Of a stretch of 11,311 bases of DNA, positions 5,773 to 11,311 are shown one piece after another (position 1 is the first letter of the stretch; every line of letters begins with the position of its first letter). The notes under the pieces are model-generated. The model ran no database searches, was not told where the DNA came from, and saw only the letters and a list, made by a program, of their open reading frames with translations. A program made the position numbers and the translations under genes. Origin of the DNA: an uncultured Lachnospiraceae bacterium (GTDB taxonomy: Bacteria > Bacillota > Clostridia > Lachnospirales > Lachnospiraceae); the NCBI GenBank assembly GCA_902797015.1, contig CADBRG010000231.1, positions 1 to 11,311 on the forward strand. The letters are read 5' to 3'.

Positions 5773-7191
5773 TTATTTCTGCTTATGTTTCCCGGCATCA
5801 AAGAATTTCTTGACTTCCTTGCCGACAACGCCGCTCAATGCAAACAGTGCGATCATATTCGGGATCGCCATCAGGCCGTTGAAGATATCTGCGATTGTCC
5901 AAACCGCGCTGACGGTCAGGAACGGACCAATGAAAACAACAATGATGTACAATGCACGGAAGATTTTGATTGCTCTTGTCTTTCCGCCGGTCAGATACTC
6001 CAGGCAGCGCTCACTGTAATAGTCCCATCCGAGGATTGTGGTAAATGCAAAGAATACCAGACAGAGCATCAGGATGAATGCAGCCACCTGCTCCGGGAAC
6101 GGCAGACCGTTCTGGAATGCAAATCTTGTGACCTGCACACCCTCCAAACCTTCCTGCTGCCAAGCGCCTGTCATAACGATGGAAAGACCGGTCAGGGTAC
6201 AGATGAAGATCGTATCGATAAAGGTACCGGTCATGCTGACCAGACCCTGGCGAACCGGCTCATGTGTCTGTGCAGCTGCTGCTGCGATCGGCGCACTACC
6301 AAGACCAGCTTCGTTTGAGAAGATACCACGCGCAATACCCTTCTGCATTGCGACCAGCATCGTACCGACAATACCACCTGTTACGGCACGCGGATTGAAC
6401 GCGCCTTCTACGATCGTTACAACCGCCTGCGGAATCAGGGAAACATGGCTCAGTACCAGGATCAGTACAAATACCACATAGATGATCGCCATAAACGGAA
6501 CGATGATCTGACTAACGTTTGCGATACGCTTAATTCCACCGATCAGAACCAGCGCAACAAAGCCGGTAATGACGATGGATGTGATGATGATTGCCCAGGA
6601 ATACTCGCCGATGCCCGGAATATTAACAACATGCAGGGTATTCGGATCAAAGAAATCTTTTACCGCACTGGAAATACCATTGATCTGTGTGATCGTACCG
6701 ATGCCCAGAAGACCTGCCAATGTGCCAAATAATGCAAACAGCTTTGCAAGCCACTTCCACTTCGGCCCCATACCTTTTTCAATATAATAGAACGGACCAC
6801 CAAGGGTATGACCTGTCTCAGGGTTGACCTGACGGAACTTTACGGCCAGCAAACCTTCTGAGAACTTGGTCGCCATTCCGAAAAAAGCCGCAACCAGCAT
6901 CCAGAACAGTGCGCCCGGTCCGCCGGCACAAACTGCTGTTGCCACACCGACGATATTACCGGTACCGATCGTTGCCGAAAGTGCCGTACACAAAGCACCA
7001 AAGCTTGAGATCTCACCTTTTCCGCCTTCTTCGTTTTTGACCATCCACTTCAACGCCAACGGCAGGCGCTTTACCTGCAGCACACCGACACGGATTGTCA
7101 ATAAGATACCTCCGGCCAGAATCAAAACAATCAGCGGTACGCCCCATACATACCCGTCAATCTTGTCCAGTATCTGTCCAACCATTTCCAT
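5773..7191 (-). CDS. Alanine/glycine:sodium symporter (AGCS family)
   Basis: This encodes a 472-residue polytopic membrane protein, the normal length for the AGCS family, which moves alanine or glycine together with Na+ across the cytoplasmic membrane. Recognisable segments are FGALCTALSATIGTGNIVGV (about residues 64-83), GGPGALFWMLVAAFFGMATKFSE, GHTLGGPFYYIEKGMG (about 127-142), IARGIFSNEAGLGSAPIAAAAA and the WDYYSERCLEYL stretch. Roughly ten to eleven membrane segments are predicted. The ATG at 7191 has a GGGGGAG motif 9 nt upstream; a second ATG two codons later is less well spaced. A glycine riboswitch and terminator in its leader point to glycine as the relevant substrate. The unit has its own promoter and terminator and separates truA from rplM. 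Confidence 0.95.
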   Translation of the reverse strand: MEMVGQILDKIDGYVWGVPLIVLILAGGILLTIRVGVLQVKRLPLALKWMVKNEEGGKGEISSFGALCTALSATIGTGNIVGVATAVCAGGPGALFWMLVAAFFGMATKFSEGLLAVKFRQVNPETGHTLGGPFYYIEKGMGPKWKWLAKLFALFGTLAGLLGIGTITQINGISSAVKDFFDPNTLHVVNIPGIGEYSWAIIITSIVITGFVALVLIGGIKRIANVSQIIVPFMAIIYVVFVLILVLSHVSLIPQAVVTIVEGAFNPRAVTGGIVGTMLVAMQKGIARGIFSNEAGLGSAPIAAAAAQTHEPVRQGLVSMTGTFIDTIFICTLTGLSIVMTGAWQQEGLEGVQVTRFAFQNGLPFPEQVAAFILMLCLVFFAFTTILGWDYYSERCLEYLTGGKTRAIKIFRALYIIVVFIGPFLTVSAVWTIADIFNGLMAIPNMIALFALSGVVGKEVKKFFDAGKHKQK

Positions 7192-7238
7192 ATTGATTCA
7201 CTCCCCCATCTAAAACATACTCTATAAAGAGTTTCAAT

Positions 7239-7268
7239 AAAAAACCGACTGGCTCTTACACCCGTCGG
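7239..7268 (-). terminator. Intrinsic terminator in the glycine riboswitch leader
   Basis: On the minus strand CCGAC pairs with GTCGG, with a possible extra GG/CC pair inside, around a 10-14 nt loop, and is followed by TTTTTT. It lies 24 nt after the aptamer and 47 nt before the symporter ATG, the expected place for a riboswitch-controlled terminator. I could not find an antiterminator that clearly disrupts it, so the direction of control is not settled. Confidence 0.8.
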
Positions 7269-7290
7269 AATTAAAACAAAACATAATAGT

Positions 7291-7378
7291 TGCTCTGTCC
7301 TTTTGCCTGAGAGATTCAAATGATCTGACATCATCTGTTGCCCCTTCGGCACCCGCTTGCCGGGATTCTCCAGAGTGC
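7291..7378 (-). promoter_or_regulatory. Glycine riboswitch, single complete aptamer
   Basis: On the minus strand the aptamer has the invariant parts of the gcvT-type glycine riboswitch: ACTCTGGAGA at the 5' side, GGTGCCGAAGGGGCAA in the middle, and ATCTCTCAGGCAAAAGGACAG at the 3' side. P1 is formed by CTCTG (7371-7375) and CAGAG (7293-7297). The start and end match the second aptamer of the usual tandem arrangement, and no first complete aptamer is present. The RNA lies in the leader of the symporter gene, so it should sense glycine and adjust its transport. Glycine riboswitches on AGCS genes can act as OFF switches, whereas those on gcvT operons act as ON switches. Confidence 0.95.
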
Positions 7379-7467
7379 GATCCATCTGCAGTCTGAACTG
7401 TTCTGAACTTACAGCACAGTACATTCAGCAGATTTCTGTTCGCCTGTTGTCGAATAACATTTTAAAT

Positions 7468-7496
7468 ATAATATATGATACTGCTTCTTTCGTCAA
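7468..7496 (-). promoter_or_regulatory. Sigma-A promoter of the riboswitch-symporter unit
   Basis: On the minus strand TTGACG (7491-7496), exactly 17 nt and TATTAT (7468-7473) form a good promoter. Transcription would start near 7461, about 85 nt before the aptamer. It lies 24 bp after the truA stop. No terminator is visible between truA and this promoter, so read-through from the ecf unit into the riboswitch is possible. Confidence 0.82.
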
Positions 7497-7520
7497 TAAG
7501 AGATGCATTTTCTGACAATA

Positions 7521-8270
7521 TTACACAGGCACCTCTCCATACACGATACCGATCATCGTCAATCCTCTGGCCGGCGCTGTCGGTCCTGCTTCCTCTCTGT
7601 TTTTTGCTGCCAATATCCGCGGGATATCGTCTGCTTCCCGCATACCGCATCCTACTTCGATCAGTGTTCCGGCAATGATGCGCACCATGTTATATAAAAA
7701 CCCGCTGCCACAGACTCTGATCGCTATGATATCGCCTTTCTTTTCAACGGTGCAGGAATAAATTGTCCGAACCGCTGTCGGTACCGTCATGTGTACCGAA
7801 GCAAACGATGTAAAATCATGCTCGCCTTCCAGATAAGCTGCCGCCTGCTGCATCTTTTTCACATCCAGCTTGCGATAATAAAAATGGGTATCCAGCCGTC
7901 TGGTCGGATCAGGCATATGTCTGTTTAAAATCCGATACTCATAGGTCTTCCTGCTTTTCTGCTTTCTCGGATGCCAGTTTGGCGGCACCTCATCCGACTC
8001 CTGCACGATAATGTCATCGGGCAGCCACTGATTTAAGGCATAACAGAATTTATCCGCCGGAATCCGACTGTCTGTATCAAAAATCGCAATATTCCCAAGC
8101 GAATGTACCCCGGCATCGGTTCTGCTTGCACCTGTCAGCACCACATCCTCTCCGAGGACCTGCTGCAATGCCTTATGCAGTTCTCCTTCAATCGTCGGGC
8201 CGTTATTTTGCATCTGCCATCCGCAATAATTCGTCCCGTCATAAGCCACTTTTAATCGAATGCGCCTCAT
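7521..8270 (-). CDS. truA: tRNA pseudouridine(38-40) synthase TruA
   Basis: TruA converts uridines 38-40 in the anticodon arm of many tRNAs to pseudouridine. The 249-residue product has the normal length. It shows RIRLKVAYDGTNYCGWQ at the start, the catalytic motif GASRTDAGVHS with Asp52 (equivalent to E. coli Asp60), RKTYEYRI, and the C-terminal GSGFLYNMVRIIAGTLIEVG. The ATG at 8270 is chosen over an in-frame GTG at 8279, because AGGGAG lies 8 nt before the ATG and overlaps the GTG context. It follows ecfT after 18 nt, the usual ecfA-ecfT-truA order of Firmicutes. Confidence 0.96.
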   Translation of the reverse strand: MRRIRLKVAYDGTNYCGWQMQNNGPTIEGELHKALQQVLGEDVVLTGASRTDAGVHSLGNIAIFDTDSRIPADKFCYALNQWLPDDIIVQESDEVPPNWHPRKQKSRKTYEYRILNRHMPDPTRRLDTHFYYRKLDVKKMQQAAAYLEGEHDFTSFASVHMTVPTAVRTIYSCTVEKKGDIIAIRVCGSGFLYNMVRIIAGTLIEVGCGMREADDIPRILAAKNREEAGPTAPARGLTMIGIVYGEVPV

Positions 8271-8288
8271 CACGCTCACTCCCTTGTT

Positions 8289-9104
8289 TTAAAACGGCAA
8301 TGGGAAATCCCTGATCCGCAGTAAAATAAACACGACAAGCATCACTGCGATCAACAGATATCCGATCCGGTCTCTTTTTTCATAGACAAGCGGATGCAGC
8401 TTGGTCCGCCCTTCTCCGCCGTGGTAACATCTCGCGTCCATCGCCTGGGACAGATCCTGCGCCCTGCCGAATGCCGAAACAAACAGCGGCACCAGGATCG
8501 GGATCAGTGCCAATGCCCGTCTGATCACATTTCCCTCATCAAAGTCCGCGCCGCGTGCCAGCTGCGCTTTTTTGATCTTTTCCGCTTCCTCTCCGAGAAT
8601 CGGGATAAACCGCAGTGCGATTGACATCATCAATGCGATCTCATGGACCGGCACACCGATCCGCGACAACCAGGAAAGGCCCTTTTCCAATCCGTCTGTC
8701 AGCTTATTCGGCGAGGTCGTCAGCGTCATAACGGAAGACCCCATGATGAGGTAAACAAGACGCAGTGCATAAAAGACCGCCTGATGCAGGCCGGCATCCG
8801 TGATATGGATCACACCAACCCTCCAAAGATCTTCTCCCTGTGTGAAAAACAGGTTGAAAAATGCCGTGATCGCAAGCAATGGCCAGAGTGCACGTACGCC
8901 TTTTGCCATCATCCGGAACGGAACGCCGGACAATCTGGTCAGGACGATCAGGATCGCTGTCAGAAGGATCCAACCGATCAGACCCTGAAACAAAAATACA
9001 CAGATGATATAGGCCAGTGTTGCCAGCAGTTTCACACGCGGATCCATCCGGTGAATGATCGAATCACCGGGATAATATTGTCCAAGTGTTATGTTTTTTA
9101 GCAT
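8289..9104 (-). CDS. ecfT: ECF transporter transmembrane coupling subunit EcfT
   Basis: EcfT is the membrane scaffold that links the two ATPases to interchangeable substrate-binding (S) components for vitamins and other trace nutrients. The 271-residue protein begins with LGQYYPGDSIIHRMDPRVKL, typical of group II EcfT, and has about five to six membrane segments. Both cytoplasmic coupling motifs are present: Ala-Arg-Gly at 183-185 (QLARGADF) and Ala-Arg-Cys at 224-226 (DARCYHGGEGRT). These dock into the ATPase grooves. The ATG at 9104 overlaps the end of the ATPase gene by 7 nt, so expression is probably coupled. No S component is encoded in the window, as expected for a shared module. Confidence 0.95.
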   Translation of the reverse strand: MLKNITLGQYYPGDSIIHRMDPRVKLLATLAYIICVFLFQGLIGWILLTAILIVLTRLSGVPFRMMAKGVRALWPLLAITAFFNLFFTQGEDLWRVGVIHITDAGLHQAVFYALRLVYLIMGSSVMTLTTSPNKLTDGLEKGLSWLSRIGVPVHEIALMMSIALRFIPILGEEAEKIKKAQLARGADFDEGNVIRRALALIPILVPLFVSAFGRAQDLSQAMDARCYHGGEGRTKLHPLVYEKRDRIGYLLIAVMLVVFILLRIRDFPLPF

Positions 9105-10900
9105 ATTGTTCTGCCCAGGGCTTTCTTTAAGCCCTCATATGTATAAACATCTCTGCCGATCGGGATGCCGCAATCACTGAGTTCCTGCGCGATCGCCGCT
9201 GCCTCCGGCAAAGCAAGATTCATTTTTTCCAATGCTGCTTTCTCGCGGAATATAAGTTCCGGAGAACCGTTCAGACGCACTTCCCCTTTCTGTAATACGG
9301 TGATCTGGTCTGCGCATTCCGCCACATCATCCATGCTGTGTGAAACCAGAAGGATCGTAATCCCGCGCTCTTTGTTCAATTCGGTCAGCAACGAAAACAG
9401 ACTTCTTCTGCCTGCCGGATCAAGTCCCGCTGTCGGCTCATCCATGATCAGGATCTCAGGATCCATCGCAAGTACACCTGCGATCGCCACCCTGCGCTTT
9501 TCTCCACCCGAAAGTTCAAACGGGGACTGTTCCCAGAACCGTTCCTCTACACCTGCTGCTTTCAGCCCCTGTATAGCTTTTTCTCTCGCCTCTTCCTCAG
9601 AAAACCCGAGATTTCCCGGTCCGAATGCAACATCTCTCAGTACCGTTGTCTCAAACAGCTGATACTCAGGATACTGGAACACCAGCCCCAGACGGCTCCG
9701 CAGCTTTTTCTTTGAAAAGCCCTGGCCGTAGATGTCCTCGCCTTCCAGGAAAATGTGCCCTCTCTCCGGCTTCTGCAATCCACCCAGAATCTGTACCAGA
9801 GTTGATTTTCCGGATCCGGTCGGACCGATCAGTGCATGGAAGGAGCCTTTTTTCAACTGCAGGTCCACAACACGCAGTGCCTGTGCCTGATATGGCGAAT
9901 TGCTTCCATAGGTAAATGAAACTTTTCTTGCATCCAGAAGGATCCGCTCCTGATCTCTATCTGTTTTTGCCGGAACATCCATCAGTTCCATATCATCAGC
10001 ACCCGAACGTGGCAGTGCTGCACCATGAACAAAACCGCCAAATGACTCTTTTGTTTTCAACAGCTCTGCTGTCAGCTGCTCTCTTTTTAAGATGGTATCC
10101 GACAACGGCAATCCGGTCGTCTTAAGATCCTTTGCCAGACGCGTCACGGCCGGCAGCTCCAGGCCAAGCGCCGAAAGCATTTCGCCTCTTGCAAACACTT
10201 CGCCCGGTGTTCCCGTCAAAACGATATGACCGGCATCCATGACATAGATCCGGTCCGCGCCTGCTGCCTCTTCCATAAAATGCGTGATCCAGATGATCGT
10301 AACATTGTCCTTGCGATTCCGTTCGTGCGCCGCTTCCAAAACCTCTCTGCGGCCGGCAGGATCCAACATAGCGGTCGATTCATCAAAGATGATGCATTTC
10401 GGATGCATCGCAAGAACGCCTGCAATCGCGATCCGCTGCTTCTGTCCGCCTGATAAGTGATTCGGCGAATGAAAACGATAGGATTGCATCCCGACCGCTT
10501 TCAGAGATTCCTCGACTCTTTTTTCGATCTCTTCAGTCGGAACCCCGATGTTTTCCGGTCCGAATGCCACATCCTCTTCTACAACACCGGCCACCAGCTG
10601 GTTGTCAGGATTTTGAAAAACCATGCCGGCTGCCTTTCGGATCGGCAGCTCATTTTCTAGTAAAGATGCATCTTTTCCGTCTATATACAGCATCCCGCCA
10701 ACAGGATGCAGCAATGCATTCAGATGGCGGGCCAATGTTGATTTCCCGGAACCGTTTGCTCCGAGGATTGCGATAAACTCACCGGGGGCAATCTCAAGAT
10801 CGATCCCTGCCAGTGCGTCTACTGTCCTGCAAACTTCTCCGTTCTCATCTTTGATCTGATATTGATATTGTAATTCTTTCGCTTCAACAAAATTTGTCAT
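9098..10900 (-). CDS. Fused EcfA1-EcfA2 energy-coupling ATPase
   Basis: A single 600-residue frame contains both ATPases of the ECF vitamin transporter. The first domain has Walker A GANGSGKST (47-55), Q-loop Gln96, signature LSGGQ (149-153), Walker B with Asp173-Glu174 in FDESTAMLD, and His207; DESTAMLD is typical of EcfA1. The second has GPTGSGKST (359-367), Gln409 in FQYPEYQLFE, signature LSGGE (463-467), Asp487-Glu488 in MDEPTAGLD, and His521, as in EcfA2. A linker of about 30-40 residues (roughly 283-320) joins them with no stop and no plausible internal start. Each half ends with a similar helical motif (LGLELPAVTRLAKDL and LALPEAAAIAQEL). The start at 10900 gives MTNFVEAKEL, 13 nt after the aminotransferase stop; the ribosome binding site is weak (AGGG, 11 nt). 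The frame stays open upstream to 10957, but that overlaps the neighbour. Confidence 0.95.
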   Translation of the reverse strand: MTNFVEAKELQYQYQIKDENGEVCRTVDALAGIDLEIAPGEFIAILGANGSGKSTLARHLNALLHPVGGMLYIDGKDASLLENELPIRKAAGMVFQNPDNQLVAGVVEEDVAFGPENIGVPTEEIEKRVEESLKAVGMQSYRFHSPNHLSGGQKQRIAIAGVLAMHPKCIIFDESTAMLDPAGRREVLEAAHERNRKDNVTIIWITHFMEEAAGADRIYVMDAGHIVLTGTPGEVFARGEMLSALGLELPAVTRLAKDLKTTGLPLSDTILKREQLTAELLKTKESFGGFVHGAALPRSGADDMELMDVPAKTDRDQERILLDARKVSFTYGSNSPYQAQALRVVDLQLKKGSFHALIGPTGSGKSTLVQILGGLQKPERGHIFLEGEDIYGQGFSKKKLRSRLGLVFQYPEYQLFETTVLRDVAFGPGNLGFSEEEAREKAIQGLKAAGVEERFWEQSPFELSGGEKRRVAIAGVLAMDPEILIMDEPTAGLDPAGRRSLFSLLTELNKERGITILLVSHSMDDVAECADQITVLQKGEVRLNGSPELIFREKAALEKMNLALPEAAAIAQELSDCGIPIGRDVYTYEGLKKALGRTIC

Positions 10901-10913
10901 TTTCAATATGACC

Positions 10914-11311
10914 CTATGCGTTGCGAAGACGTGTGATAAACCGTTCGATCCGGTCAAACGCCTCTTTCAGACTTTCCAGGGAGTATGCGTAAGAGATCCG
11001 GAGGAATCCCTCTCCGCAGTCACCAAATGCCGTGCCCGGTACGACTGCGACCTCTTCCTCTTCCAGAAGACGGACTGCAAATTCTTCTGACGTCATGCCG
11101 AATTCTTTAATGCACGGGAATGCGTAAAAAGCTCCATATGGTTCAAAGCACGGCAGCCCCATTTCTGCAAAACGGTGCATCAGATAACGGCGGCGGCCAT
11201 TATACTCCTCACGCATCATCTCTACATCACCATCTCCGCCATTTAATGCTGCCACACCTGCATACTGGCTGGTAGTCGGCGCACACATGATGGCGAACTG
11301 ATGGATCTTTA
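10914..11311 (-). CDS. PLP-dependent aminotransferase (fold type I), C-terminal part, cut by window edge
   Basis: Only the last 132 codons are present; the frame runs past the right edge, and the catalytic Lys and PLP-binding core are outside. The visible part starts KIHQFAIMCAPTTSQYAGVAAL and contains EEYNGRRRYLMHRF, PYGAFYAFP, VVPGTAFG and FLRISYAYSLESLKEAFDRI. These are typical of class I/II aminotransferases of the AspC/PatA-like type common in Clostridia. The Arg in FLRIS is the residue that usually binds the substrate carboxylate. The amino-acid substrate cannot be told from this part. It ends 13 nt before the ECF ATPase start, so it probably shares its transcript. Confidence 0.92.
   Translation of the reverse strand, partial: KIHQFAIMCAPTTSQYAGVAALNGGDGDVEMMREEYNGRRRYLMHRFAEMGLPCFEPYGAFYAFPCIKEFGMTSEEFAVRLLEEEEVAVVPGTAFGDCGEGFLRISYAYSLESLKEAFDRIERFITRLRNA

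Noticed and set aside
10901..10957. Longer N-terminus for the ECF ATPase starting at 10957
   Set aside because: It would overlap the end of the aminotransferase gene; the 10900 start gives the expected domain beginning just before the first strand.

Overview
The window looks like chromosomal DNA of a low-to-mid GC Gram-positive bacterium (Bacillota, class Clostridia, probably Lachnospiraceae or a near relative). The evidence is the Firmicutes-type ecfA-ecfT-truA-rplM-rpsI block, a DUF4317-type protein, strong AGGAGG ribosome binding sites, TTG starts and textbook sigma-A promoters. The genus assignment is inference. Every gene I can support lies on the minus strand, so transcription runs from high to low coordinates. 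There is no mobile element, CRISPR array, tRNA or rRNA. Two genes are cut by the window edges.

In transcription order, the right end (11311 to 7521) is one compact run: the C-terminal part of a PLP-dependent aminotransferase, an unusual single gene encoding both ATPases of the energy-coupling-factor (ECF) vitamin transporter, ecfT, and truA. The spacings are 13 nt, a 7-nt overlap and 18 nt. The middle (7500 to 5725) is a self-contained transcription unit: a sigma-A promoter, a glycine riboswitch with one complete aptamer, an intrinsic terminator, an alanine/glycine:sodium symporter gene and a strong terminator. It sits between truA and rplM, which are usually close neighbours in Firmicutes.

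Next (5716 to 4535) comes rplM-rpsI. It has a perfect-consensus promoter (TTGACA-N17-TATAAT), a roughly 240-nt structured leader and a terminator. A third unit (4377 to about 2844) starts from a TTGACA-N17-TATCTT promoter and reads a short AzlD-like gene, azlC and a second azlD; these encode a predicted branched-chain amino-acid exporter. metA (homoserine O-acyltransferase) follows with its own promoter and a terminator. The left end holds a DUF4317 protein and a truncated P1-family (DmpA/NylC-type) peptidase, probably co-transcribed.

Functionally this is mostly housekeeping: ribosomal proteins, tRNA modification, vitamin uptake and amino-acid transport and synthesis. I see no clear sign of a wholly new system. 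The points most worth a second look are the EcfA1-EcfA2 fusion, the single-aptamer glycine riboswitch preceded by a structured remnant, the long rplM leader, the unusual active-site neighbours in MetA (Ala111, Cys234, Leu236), the two AzlD genes for one AzlC, and a dyad that brackets the metA -35 box.
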